The notes below the pieces were generated by a model, which saw only the letters and a program-made list of their open reading frames with translations, had not been told where the DNA came from and made no database searches. Positions 8,400 to 15,479 of a stretch of DNA of 64,000 nucleotides are shown here, piece after piece (positions within the stretch are counted from its first letter, which is position 1; each line of letters opens with the position of its first letter). The DNA lies in NCBI GenBank assembly GCA_934590355.1, contig CAKTOX010000004.1:1-64000 (forward strand). Reading direction: 5' to 3'. A program made the translations under genes and the position numbers. Source of the DNA: an uncultured Oscillospiraceae bacterium (GTDB lineage: Bacteria > Bacillota > Clostridia > Oscillospirales > Oscillospiraceae).

Positions 8400-8943
8400 A
8401 AACAACAACGGCGCAGCCGCGCCGGAAAAACCCCAAGCACGCGACCGAAGCGAAACAGAACGGCGCAGCAGCGCCGCCGCCGCAGCGGCGGCAGCACCAC
8501 CCCAAACCCCGGGGGGGCGCACGAGCGCACAAAGAGGCGCGGCGCAGCCGCGCCCGGAAGCCCCCCCGGGGGAGCGGGAGCGCACGAACCCCCGTAGGGG
8601 GCGGGGCAAGGGGGAACCGGCGCCCCCGCCCGAAGCGAGCGCGAGCCCAAGGCGGAGGGGCGCGAGGACGCCCCACAGCGCCCCGGAGCCCCGCGCGGAG
8701 CGAGGGGAGGGGCGAGGCGAGGGGGGAGCAGCGGAGCGAGCGCAAGGGCGGGCACAGCCCGCAGCGGGAACCCCTTGCGCGGAGACGGAGCGGCGACCAC
8801 CCGGAGCCGAGGGGCAAGCGCCGGGGGAACGCCCCGGGGCGCGGGAGCGGGCGCGGCCGCCCACCCGAGCCGCAGCGAGGGGCGGGCATGGCGAGCCGGA
8901 AAAGGCGGGGCGACAGAACGAGCCCCGCCCCGGCGAGAGCGCA
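8400..8943 (+). other. T-depleted, extremely GC-rich tract (four T in 544 bases)
   Basis: On the + strand the only T residues are at 8595, 8775, 8776 and 8889. The longest T-free run is 195 bases. The tract contains G-runs able to form quadruplexes (8595-8614 and 8703-8726) and a hairpin motif GGCGCAGCCGCGCC at 8410-8423 and 8541-8554. Because every stop codon needs T on one strand and A opposite T on the other, nearly all six frames are open; the long overlapping frames are a by-product. A + frame (8359-9066) would encode an Ala/Arg/Gly/Pro/Glu-rich, hydrophobe-free chain and is not convincing as an ordinary protein. It lies just before rep, so an origin, RNA or single-strand function is possible. 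Confidence 0.8.
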
Positions 8944-9085
8944 TACATTTTTTTCTTCCGGAGCCCATCAAGGGCGGAGGAAGAGCGGCATGCAAGGGGG
9001 CGCTCCCCCCGCAGCACGCCGCCCGGTACGCGCCCTAAAATCTGCACGAGGCTATACTTGATATAGGGACAGTATTCCGTCAGGA

Positions 9086-9904
9086 ATGAAAACTACGCAA
9101 TCAAAATCACTTCCGGAAATCATGCATAATTGCCGGGTAAAAGTATATCCGAACGGCACTCAGGAGCTGCTTGCCGCTCCTGCGGCAATATTCCGCGAAA
9201 AGGGATGGGAGCTCTCTGACAAGTGGATGCCGGAGAGCAAAGGCTCCGGCGACGGCGGCAGCCCAGCGGATAATCTCGCACGAGCGAAAAGGAGAGCAAG
9301 GGCGGCTGTAAGAGACATTGCGTTAAGCAATGAATTTTCTCATTTCGTTACATTCACTTTGGACGCTTCCAAGATAGACAGATACGATATTAACGCTGTT
9401 GTAAAAAAGCTCAATTATTGGCTCGACAATCGCGTAAGGCGAAACGGCTTGAAATATGTCCTTGTGCCGGAGCTTCACAAGGACGGAGCTATCCATTTTC
9501 ACGGCTTCGTTAATGATTGTTTGGGATTGGTCGATAGCGGCACTATAACAGGAGGTGAGCTTAAAAAGCCGCGAAAGCCAAAAAGCAGCCGGGAGAGGGA
9601 GAGGCTTCTCTCTTCCGGCTCGCATATAGTTTATAATGTAAAAGACTGGAAACTTGGCTTTTCTACCGCGATAGAGCTTTATGGAGACTATCACGCCGCT
9701 GTTGGATATGTCTGTAAGTACATAAGCAAAGAGCAACAGAAAATCGGCGGGCGCTGGTATTACTCCGGCGGCGCTCTGAGCAAGCCGGAAATTCTTCTTT
9801 TTGATGTTGACTATGACCAGTTTTTAAGCGATAATATGGGAGAGCTTCAAACATTTTCTTGCGGCGGTTTGGAGTTCGCCACAATGACGCTGGGAGCTGA
9901 TTAA
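9086..9904 (+). CDS. HUH rolling-circle replication initiator (Rep)
   Basis: The 272-residue protein has the three Rep motifs in order: HFVTFTLD (motif 1, about 87), AIHFHGF (HUH metal motif, about 138) and YVCKYISK (catalytic tyrosine motif, about 208). Such proteins nick one strand at an origin and start rolling-circle replication of small plasmids or filamentous-type phages. The start is uncertain: the ATG at 9086 has only a weak AGGA, and an ATG at 9113 is an alternative. The GC-rich tract is directly upstream, and the next gene starts at the base after the stop, which suggests coupled translation. Confidence 0.82.
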   Translation: MKTTQSKSLPEIMHNCRVKVYPNGTQELLAAPAAIFREKGWELSDKWMPESKGSGDGGSPADNLARAKRRARAAVRDIALSNEFSHFVTFTLDASKIDRYDINAVVKKLNYWLDNRVRRNGLKYVLVPELHKDGAIHFHGFVNDCLGLVDSGTITGGELKKPRKPKSSRERERLLSSGSHIVYNVKDWKLGFSTAIELYGDYHAAVGYVCKYISKEQQKIGGRWYYSGGALSKPEILLFDVDYDQFLSDNMGELQTFSCGGLEFATMTLGAD

Positions 9905-10267
9905 ATGATTACTGAAAAGGACAAGCGCGACTATGCTATGACCGGTAATTTGCTCGACGCATTCGACTGCGACGATAGAAAAAAGGGCTACTATGACTTT
10001 GTTGACCTTGTTTATAGAATACGCCTTAAAATGCGCGAAAACCCCCAAAAAGAGCCCACAACGAGCGATATTGTAGAGGAAATGTGCAAAGAACGGCGGC
10101 AGCCCCGGCGCGGTTTTTATGGCAATATCAGGCGGGCTATAAAGCCATTGCTGGACGCCGACGAGGATTTTTTTATTTCCCTCGGCGGGAAAATGCCGGA
10201 AAAAATGACGGTTGGCGAGCTCGCAAAATACCTCGCGCGAATTTTTGAGAATGAGGGGCTGAGTTGA
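9905..10267 (+). CDS. Small DNA-binding-type protein resembling the Spo0A C-terminal domain
   Basis: This 120-residue protein follows rep without a gap. The segment from TSDIVEEMCKERRQPRRGFYGNIRRAI to FISLGGKMPEKMTVGELAKYLARIF (about 53-115) has the spacing of the Spo0A effector domain: a helix-turn-helix with an RAIRHAI-like helix, then a second helical part. There is no receiver domain. A role in copy-number control or in linking the element to sporulation is inference; similarity is distant and judged by eye. Confidence 0.45.
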   Translation: MITEKDKRDYAMTGNLLDAFDCDDRKKGYYDFVDLVYRIRLKMRENPQKEPTTSDIVEEMCKERRQPRRGFYGNIRRAIKPLLDADEDFFISLGGKMPEKMTVGELAKYLARIFENEGLS

Positions 10268-10285
10268 CAATTTCAGGAATGACAA

Positions 10286-10331
10286 CCGCGCCCGGAACGC
10301 TCTGCGCCGCAAGGCGGGGCGGCGGGCGCGG
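10286..10331 (+). repeat. GC-rich hairpin between the Spo0A-like and recombinase genes
   Basis: CCGCGCCC (10286-10293) pairs with GGGCGCGG (10324-10331), with further GC pairing inside. No T-run follows, so it is not an obvious terminator. It could be a replication origin structure or an mRNA control hairpin. Confidence 0.4.
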
Positions 10332-10369
10332 CTGCGTTTATAAAGGTAAATTTTTCTTTATAGGAGGGA

Positions 10370-10927
10370 ATGAATACGAGGACAGAGTATCTTATGGACA
10401 GAGAGCTTGAGCACGTTTTGGCGGTGCTCACGCCGTCAAACGCGCTTGTTTGTCAGGTCTGTTTACATACCGGGCTGCGCGTCAGTGATGTGCTGAACCT
10501 GAAAACGGAGCAGATAAGACCCCGGTTTTGGATAACCGAGCAAAAGACCGGGAAGCGGCGAATGGTGGGCTTGCCCGCGCCGCTGCGTGATGCAATTCTC
10601 GAACAGGCGGGCGAGGTGTGGGCGTTTCCCGGTAGGGGAAAGACCGGGCACAGAACACGGCAAGCGGTATGGAAGGATGTCAAACGCGCTGCGAAGATGT
10701 TCCGGCTTGACCAGAATGTCGCGCCGCACAGCTTCCGCAAGGTTTATGCGGTCGACTTGTTCGAGCAGTACGGCGACTTGAAAACGGTGCAAAGGGCGCT
10801 CAATCACAGCAGCGAAACGACCACCATTCTTTATGCGTGCGCGGCGCAGATGCTCAAGGCAAAGCGGCTTAAGAAAGCTTCTCGGCGTGGGCGGCGGCTT
10901 GAGCGGTGGAATGTGAAAGGCTGTTGA
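10370..10927 (+). CDS. Minimal tyrosine recombinase/integrase (catalytic domain only)
   Basis: The 185 residues hold a complete catalytic set: Arg in TGLRVSD (about 39), Lys in KTGKRR (about 62), HSFRK (about 123), His in ALNHSSETT (about 145) and Tyr in ILYA (about 153). The N-terminal core-binding domain of about 100 residues is missing, so it may rely on a partner or on another DNA contact. The ATG at 10370 is only two bases from GGAGG; an ATG at 10394 with GAGGA upstream is also possible. It is the likely integrase of the element at 8298-11093. Confidence 0.8.
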   Translation: MNTRTEYLMDRELEHVLAVLTPSNALVCQVCLHTGLRVSDVLNLKTEQIRPRFWITEQKTGKRRMVGLPAPLRDAILEQAGEVWAFPGRGKTGHRTRQAVWKDVKRAAKMFRLDQNVAPHSFRKVYAVDLFEQYGDLKTVQRALNHSSETTTILYACAAQMLKAKRLKKASRRGRRLERWNVKGC

Positions 10928-10960
10928 CGCTTATGCAATTGCCGATGCGTAAACTTTCGG

Positions 10961-10989
10961 TTGACAGCCGCGCGGCGTTTTGATAAGAT
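10961..10989 (+). promoter_or_regulatory. Outward-facing promoter near the right end of the element
   Basis: A perfect TTGACA (10961-10966), a 17-base spacer and TAAGAT (10984-10989). It points toward the right repeat. In a circular form it would read across the junction into the T-poor tract and rep. Confidence 0.6.
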
Positions 10990-11039
10990 GGAGCAAAAGG
11001 GGGTGCGGTGTCCTTAGCGGAAAATGGTTGTTTTGATTA

Positions 11040-11081
11040 GCGATTTGCAGCGAGCAAATCGCGTATTTCCTCGAAGAGGAA
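11040..11081 (+). repeat. Two perfect hairpins next to the right repeat
   Basis: GCGATTTGC (11040-11048) pairs with GCAAATCGC (11054-11062). TTCCTC (11067-11072) pairs with GAGGAA (11076-11081), the second touching the repeat. They may be recombinase or replication sites. Confidence 0.6.
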
Positions 11082-11093
11082 TTAAGCAAAATA
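11080..11093 (+). repeat. Right direct repeat (putative attR core)
   Basis: An exact second copy of AATTAAGCAAAATA, followed by an inverted half ATTTTGTTTAA at 11097-11107. The spacer to the inverted half is four bases here and seven at the left copy, as expected if the flanks come from different parents. Confidence 0.6.
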
Positions 11094-11194
11094 AAGATTT
11101 TGTTTAATATAGGGGAGGCAAAAACAGCGAGATAGCGGTTAAATGGAGCAATTGAGACTGTTCGACCTCATATTGAACGTAAACCGGATCCTCG

Positions 11195-11935
11195 CTATAT
11201 TTCTTCGGTTATCGGTATTGCGCTGCCTATATCAAATAGTGTGCGCTCTGTCAGATAGACTGCACTGATGCCGCGTTCATTTAAGAAGCTCTCTATGCGC
11301 AGCTTCTGAGCTGCGTCTTTTATAACTCCCGTGAATGCAATTTCATTTCTGTTTATTTTAAATGATGCTCCGCCTATGAAGCCGTATTCAAATCCCTCCA
11401 GAGCCGTGATTTTCTCGTCAACAAGCAGCACGCCGATTCCGACACCTTCGGCGATCCGCGCAATGCCGGCATCGGCCGTTATAATTGAGCTTTCGTCAAC
11501 GACGCATACCGAGCATTTCGTGTAACCCTGTTTGCAAGCTGCGGGCACTTTATTTAAGCGTGCCACCGCAGTTTCGTCTGCGATTTTGGGATTGTATATA
11601 AGCTTACTTCCGACTATGCAGAAATTGAGCTTTGCGTCATACGGATAAACAGTCTTCTCTGGCACTTTGATTTTAAGAAGCTGTATATTGTTAATTCGTT
11701 CACATTGTGCTGCTTTATCTTCAAGCACAGCCAAATACTTACCACCGAGATGTGCAGCCATCAGGTCGCAGTGACCCGAAAGACGCTCGTCCACATTCTC
11801 ATTACATTTTAACCATAATGGCTGCAAATCATGCGTTAAAAGCGCATTTTCAAGCACTTTTCTGTACTTTTCACCGAGTATAATTTTGCGCACTTTTCCT
11901 TGCGGCAGGTGCGGAATATCTAAAAATCTCTCCAT
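11195..11935 (-). CDS. DUF6873-family protein of unknown function
   Basis: The 246 residues are acidic-basic mixed, with no signal peptide or membrane segment. Segments such as SVCVVDESSIITADAGIA, YGFIGGASF and a closing EERGIS-type strand match my recollection of the DUF6873 (GME-fold) family; no function is established. It starts three bases after the radA stop and is probably co-transcribed with radA and cwlD. Confidence 0.6.
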   Translation of the reverse strand: MERFLDIPHLPQGKVRKIILGEKYRKVLENALLTHDLQPLWLKCNENVDERLSGHCDLMAAHLGGKYLAVLEDKAAQCERINNIQLLKIKVPEKTVYPYDAKLNFCIVGSKLIYNPKIADETAVARLNKVPAACKQGYTKCSVCVVDESSIITADAGIARIAEGVGIGVLLVDEKITALEGFEYGFIGGASFKINRNEIAFTGVIKDAAQKLRIESFLNERGISAVYLTERTLFDIGSAIPITEEI

Positions 11936-11938
11936 TTT

Positions 11939-13300
11939 TCAGCCGAGCGTTGCGTTTATTGCCTCACGGATATCCTTGACCGAGATAAGCTCAAGACCGT
12001 CGGGCTTTCTGATATCATCTTTTATGTGCGCAGGTACCACGCAGCGCTTAAATCCCAGGCGCGCTATCTCCGAAAGGCGCGAATTGAGGTTATTTACGCT
12101 TCTTATTTCGCCCGAGAGCCCGACCTCGCCGACGGCCGCCAAATCACGGCCGAGCGGTAAGTCCCTGAAGCTGCTTGCAATGGCAAGAAGCGTTGCAAGG
12201 TCGGCTGCGGGCTCTTCGAGCTCGAGTCCGCCAATCACGTTTATATACGCATCGCAGCTCGAAACCGACATACCGCCGCGCTTTTCCAGAACGGCAAGCA
12301 GCAGAGTTGCCCTGTTATAATCAATGCCGTTTGAACTGCGTCTGCCTGAATTATACGCCGAGGGCGCGATTAAAGCCTGAATTTCAGCTAAAATCGGACG
12401 CGAGCCCTCGATAACACAGGTGACGCAAGTTCCGGGCGCATTTTGCGGGCGACCCGAGAGCAATATCTCAGAGGGGTTTTTGAGTTCCTTCAGTCCCCTG
12501 TCGTTCATTTCGAAAACGCCAATCTCGTTAGTTGAGCCGAAGCGGTTCTTCCCCGCTCTGAGTATTCTGAACGAGGTGCTGCGCTCACCCTCAAAGTAAA
12601 GCACGCAGTCGACCATGTGCTCCAGCACCTTCGGCCCGGCGATACTACCTTCTTTATTTATGTGGCCTATGACAAATGTCGTAAATCCGTTTTCCTTAGT
12701 AAGGCGCATTATAGACATAGTGCACTCGCGCACCTGGCTTACGCTGCCGGGAGCCGAGCTTATATCCGCGTCAAACATTGTCTGAATGGAGTCGATTATC
12801 ACAATATCGGGCGAAAGAGCCTCGATATTCTCCATTACCTCCGCAAGCCCCGTCTCGGCAAGTACATATATTTCGCCCTTGTCAACTCCGAGTCGCTGTG
12901 CACGCATTTTGAGCTGCCTTTCGCTTTCCTCGCCCGTGACATAGAGAATTTTTTGACCGGCTTCGGTGAGCCCGCAAAGCTGCAAAAGCAGGGTCGATTT
13001 TCCTATTCCCGGTGCACCTCCCACAAGGACGAGCGAACCTCTTACGGCACCGCCGCCGAGCACTCTGTCAAATTCACCTATGCCTGTCGAAAAGCGCATT
13101 TCGGACTGCGTATCAAGCTCGGATATGAGTTTCGGCTTCTTTACAGAGGCAGAGCGCGTGCTTTTTGAGCTACCCCTCCCCTTTATGTCTGCTTTGACCT
13201 CAACGAGGCTGTCCCATGCGCCGCAGGCAAGGCAGCGTCCGCTCCATTTTACAGTTTCATTTCCGCATTCCGAGCAGCAGAAAACCATCTTTTGTTTCAT
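11939..13300 (-). CDS. radA: DNA repair protein RadA
   Basis: RadA is a RecA-related helicase that helps branch migration in recombinational repair. The 453 residues show a four-cysteine zinc finger (CSECGNE..CLACGAW, about 9-26), Walker A GAPGIGKST (about 95), the RadA-specific KNRFGSTNEIG motif (about 252) and a C-terminal Lon-like domain. Length is normal for the family. It is preceded by cwlD and followed by the DUF6873 gene. Confidence 0.96.
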   Translation of the reverse strand: MKQKMVFCCSECGNETVKWSGRCLACGAWDSLVEVKADIKGRGSSKSTRSASVKKPKLISELDTQSEMRFSTGIGEFDRVLGGGAVRGSLVLVGGAPGIGKSTLLLQLCGLTEAGQKILYVTGEESERQLKMRAQRLGVDKGEIYVLAETGLAEVMENIEALSPDIVIIDSIQTMFDADISSAPGSVSQVRECTMSIMRLTKENGFTTFVIGHINKEGSIAGPKVLEHMVDCVLYFEGERSTSFRILRAGKNRFGSTNEIGVFEMNDRGLKELKNPSEILLSGRPQNAPGTCVTCVIEGSRPILAEIQALIAPSAYNSGRRSSNGIDYNRATLLLAVLEKRGGMSVSSCDAYINVIGGLELEEPAADLATLLAIASSFRDLPLGRDLAAVGEVGLSGEIRSVNNLNSRLSEIARLGFKRCVVPAHIKDDIRKPDGLELISVKDIREAINATLG

Positions 13301-13320
13301 ATTTGATCCTCATTTCATCC

Positions 13321-14037
13321 TTAAATGTTCTCCGTTTCGAAGGAAAACCGTATGTATGAGCCGACGAGTGCAGCCGCAATCTTCAGCTGATATTCATCGC
13401 TTATAAGGAGTTTTACCTCGTCGGGATTGGACATAAAACCGCATTCGGCAAGTATTGTGGGACACTCCACTCTGGCCGTGAGCAGAAGCTCCTTTGGCGC
13501 AGGGCGCGCAACCCGCCTGTTCTCCGGGTCGAGCATATTGACCATGTTTTCCTGCGCTATTTCCGCAAGCTGTCTGCTGCCCTGTATCGGTGCATACATT
13601 ACCTCTGAGCCGCTGACGACCTCGCTCGGGAATTTGTTTTGATGCACGCTTATCAGCACGGCGTTTTGCGCAGAATTTGCTATTTGAGCGCGTGTAACAA
13701 GGCTGTCGTGCTCGCTGTAGCTGCCGTCTTCGGAGTTATCGCTGTCGCCGGTGCGAGTGAGAACGCTGTCAATTCCTAAAAAGTCGCACAGTGAGGACAT
13801 TTTCAGTGCTATCGCAAGGTTGATGTCGCTCTCCTTGTAACCGTCTGCGGATACCGCACCTCCGTCGATACCACCGTGCCCGGGATCAATAACGAGAGCG
13901 TGGTCCTCGTATGGATTGAATGCAGCGGTCATTTTACTACTCGGTAGTGCGTATATCACGACCGCAACCAATATAACGGCAAGCGCGATTGCTTCCGCTT
14001 TTTTCACAGCGTCCCTGAGTTTTATGATAACAAACAC
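13321..14037 (-). CDS. cwlD: N-acetylmuramoyl-L-alanine amidase, CwlD type
   Basis: CwlD acts with PdaA to make muramic delta-lactam in the spore cortex. After an N-terminal membrane anchor (about 17-33), the amidase_3 domain shows DPGHGG (first zinc His), KESDIN (Glu), SVHQN (second His) and LAECGF (catalytic Glu). Length (238) fits the family. The start is a GTG; its Shine-Dalgarno sequence GGGGTGA lies in the 3' arm of the hairpin at 14038-14078. It is upstream of radA on the same strand. Confidence 0.88.
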   Translation of the reverse strand: MFVIIKLRDAVKKAEAIALAVILVAVVIYALPSSKMTAAFNPYEDHALVIDPGHGGIDGGAVSADGYKESDINLAIALKMSSLCDFLGIDSVLTRTGDSDNSEDGSYSEHDSLVTRAQIANSAQNAVLISVHQNKFPSEVVSGSEVMYAPIQGSRQLAEIAQENMVNMLDPENRRVARPAPKELLLTARVECPTILAECGFMSNPDEVKLLISDEYQLKIAAALVGSYIRFSFETENI

Positions 14038-14078
14038 AAAATCACCCCATTAACAAGCTATGTTGACGGGGTGATTTT
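14038..14078 (-). terminator. Terminator-like hairpin that holds the cwlD ribosome-binding site
   Basis: AAAATCACCCC and its exact complement (14038-14048 and 14068-14078) form an 11-bp stem after the aminotransferase gene. The 3' arm, read on the minus strand, includes the cwlD Shine-Dalgarno sequence. A sigma-E-like -10 box CATAGCTT (14055-14062, minus) lies in the loop. Confidence 0.7.
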
Positions 14079-14123
14079 TATATCATTTATTGCGCCAATG
14101 TAGTGCCTGTTTAAGGCATTATA

Positions 14124-15314
14124 TCATTCGGTCACGAATTTTTCAAGGCGGTCAAGTCCCTTCTGAATGTTCTCCATGGAAGCGGCATAGGACCAGCGCA
14201 CAAAGTTCTTCATACCGAAGCCGGAGCACGGTACTACAGCAACGAGCGCTTTTTCAAGCAGTGCAACGGCAAAATCGTCGTCATTTTCAATGAGCTTGCC
14301 GCCGAGAGTTTTTCCGACGAGCTTTTCGATGTTCATCATGACATAAAATGCGCCGTTAGGGACGATGCAGCTCACACCCGGAATTTCGTTAATGCGTCTG
14401 ACGATGTAGTCGCGGCGCTTGAGGAATTCCTTGCGCATGGCTTCGATGCCGTCCTGAGGGCCTGTGAGAGCCTCAACAGAAGCCCACTGGCTTATCGTGG
14501 ACGGAGCGCCGGTGGAATGGCTCAGGTAGTTGGACATGATTTTTGCAAGAGTCTTGTTTGCGGCACAGTAGCCGACACGCCAGCCTGTCATTGCGTAGGA
14601 CTTTGAAACGCCGTTGATGAGCAGAGTGCGCTCCTTGACTTCCTCGCCGAGGCTCGCTATGCTTGTAAACTCAACTCCATCGTAAATAAGCTGGTAGTAG
14701 ATTTCGTCCGCGAGAATATACAGATCGTGCTTAATGCAAACGTCCGCAATGGCACGCAGTTCATCTGCCGAGTAGATCATACCGGTGGGGTTCGAGGGGT
14801 TATTGAGCATAAGGCACTTGGTCTTATCGGTAATTGCCGCCTCAAGCTGCCGTGCGGTGATCTTAAAGCCCTGTTCCTCGCCTGCTTCAACGATGACCGG
14901 AGTGCCGCCCGTCATGCGAACCATCTCGAAATAACTGACCCAGAAAGGTGCGGGGATGATTATCTCGTCGCCGGGGTTGGTTATTGCCGCAAGCGCGATG
15001 TAAACACTGTGCTTTGCACCGCTGGCAACGACTATCTGAGTGTAGTCATAATCAAGGCCGCAGTCTTCTTTTAGGCGCTGCGCGATTGCCTTTCTCAGAG
15101 GGATTATGCCGGCTGCCGGAGTGTACTTGGTCTTGCCGTCGCAAATCGCCTTAATACCTGCCATATTGATATTATCGGGAGTGTTAAAATCTGGTTCACC
15201 CGTGCCGAAGCCTACAACATCAAGTCCGTCTGCCTTCATCTGCTTTGCAAGGCTGTCAACCGCAAGAGTGGTCGAGGCGCGGACTGCTTCTGCTACTTTA
15301 GATACTGGTTTCAT
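14124..15314 (-). CDS. aspC: Class I PLP-dependent aminotransferase (aspartate aminotransferase type)
   Basis: The 396 residues have the fold I features: GTGEPDFNTP near the N-terminus, NNPSNPTG (about 170), DEIYYQLIY (about 203) and the PLP lysine in GVSKSYAMTGWRVGY (about 235), then the substrate arginine region FVRWSYA. Such enzymes move amino groups between aspartate or aromatic acids and 2-oxoglutarate. A longer frame to 15371 exists, but GGAGGTGGG directly precedes the ATG at 15314. It is monocistronic. Confidence 0.9.
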   Translation of the reverse strand: MKPVSKVAEAVRASTTLAVDSLAKQMKADGLDVVGFGTGEPDFNTPDNINMAGIKAICDGKTKYTPAAGIIPLRKAIAQRLKEDCGLDYDYTQIVVASGAKHSVYIALAAITNPGDEIIIPAPFWVSYFEMVRMTGGTPVIVEAGEEQGFKITARQLEAAITDKTKCLMLNNPSNPTGMIYSADELRAIADVCIKHDLYILADEIYYQLIYDGVEFTSIASLGEEVKERTLLINGVSKSYAMTGWRVGYCAANKTLAKIMSNYLSHSTGAPSTISQWASVEALTGPQDGIEAMRKEFLKRRDYIVRRINEIPGVSCIVPNGAFYVMMNIEKLVGKTLGGKLIENDDDFAVALLEKALVAVVPCSGFGMKNFVRWSYAASMENIQKGLDRLEKFVTE

Positions 15315-15342
15315 ATTACCCACCTCCGTTGTTGATGAAAAC

Positions 15343-15371
15343 ATTATAACTTCAAATAAATGCTTTTTCAA
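15343..15371 (-). promoter_or_regulatory. Promoter of the aminotransferase gene
   Basis: On the minus strand TTGAAA, a 17-base spacer and a perfect TATAAT lie about 30 bases before the start. Confidence 0.65.
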
Positions 15372-15428
15372 TAATTATAATACAAAAAATTTTGAACTTT
15401 TTTCATCTAATTGTGAGCAATTGTATTA

Positions 15429-15461
15429 AAAAAAGCGAAGTACTCATTTTTTGTACTTCGC
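15429..15461 (-). terminator. Terminator of spoIVA
   Basis: A hairpin with GCGAAGTAC and its complement is followed on the minus strand by a run of seven T. It lies about 20 bases past the spoIVA stop. Confidence 0.85.
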
Positions 15462-15479
15462 CAATACCGTTATATTATT

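Larger units (their letters stand above)
8298..11093 (+). mobile_element. Putative small integrated rolling-circle element (about 2.8 kb)
   Basis: Between two 14-bp direct repeats lie, all on the + strand: a T-poor, very GC-rich tract; an HUH Rep; a small Spo0A-C-like protein; a GC-rich hairpin; and a 185-residue tyrosine recombinase. A strong promoter and two perfect hairpins precede the right repeat. No capsid, relaxase, coupling or resistance gene is present, so it looks like a minimal plasmid or phage satellite that can replicate as a circle and integrate. The repeats are short, so the exact limits are inferred. Confidence 0.65.
11024..11107 (+). other. Short frame across the right repeat that joins the T-poor frame in a circle
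   Basis: An ATG at 11024 opens a 27-codon frame through two hairpins and the repeat, ending at 11107 in the integrated state. If the two repeats are joined, the same frame continues from 8311 to the stop at 9066, about 274 codons in total. No good Shine-Dalgarno sequence precedes the ATG, so translation is uncertain. Confidence 0.35.

Noticed and set aside
8325..9047. Three long minus-strand frames (240, 199 and 182 codons) over the GC-rich tract
   Set aside because: They exist because the tract almost lacks T on the + strand, which removes stop codons in all frames. Their translations are low-complexity and share no family signature.
10264..10292. Promoter beginning with TTGACA upstream of the minimal recombinase
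   Set aside because: The -10 position is GC-rich (CGCGCC), so the -35 match is not supported.
11143..11271. Small plus-strand frame beginning MEQLRLFDLI
   Set aside because: No well-placed ribosome-binding site, and it overlaps the end of the convergent DUF6873 gene.
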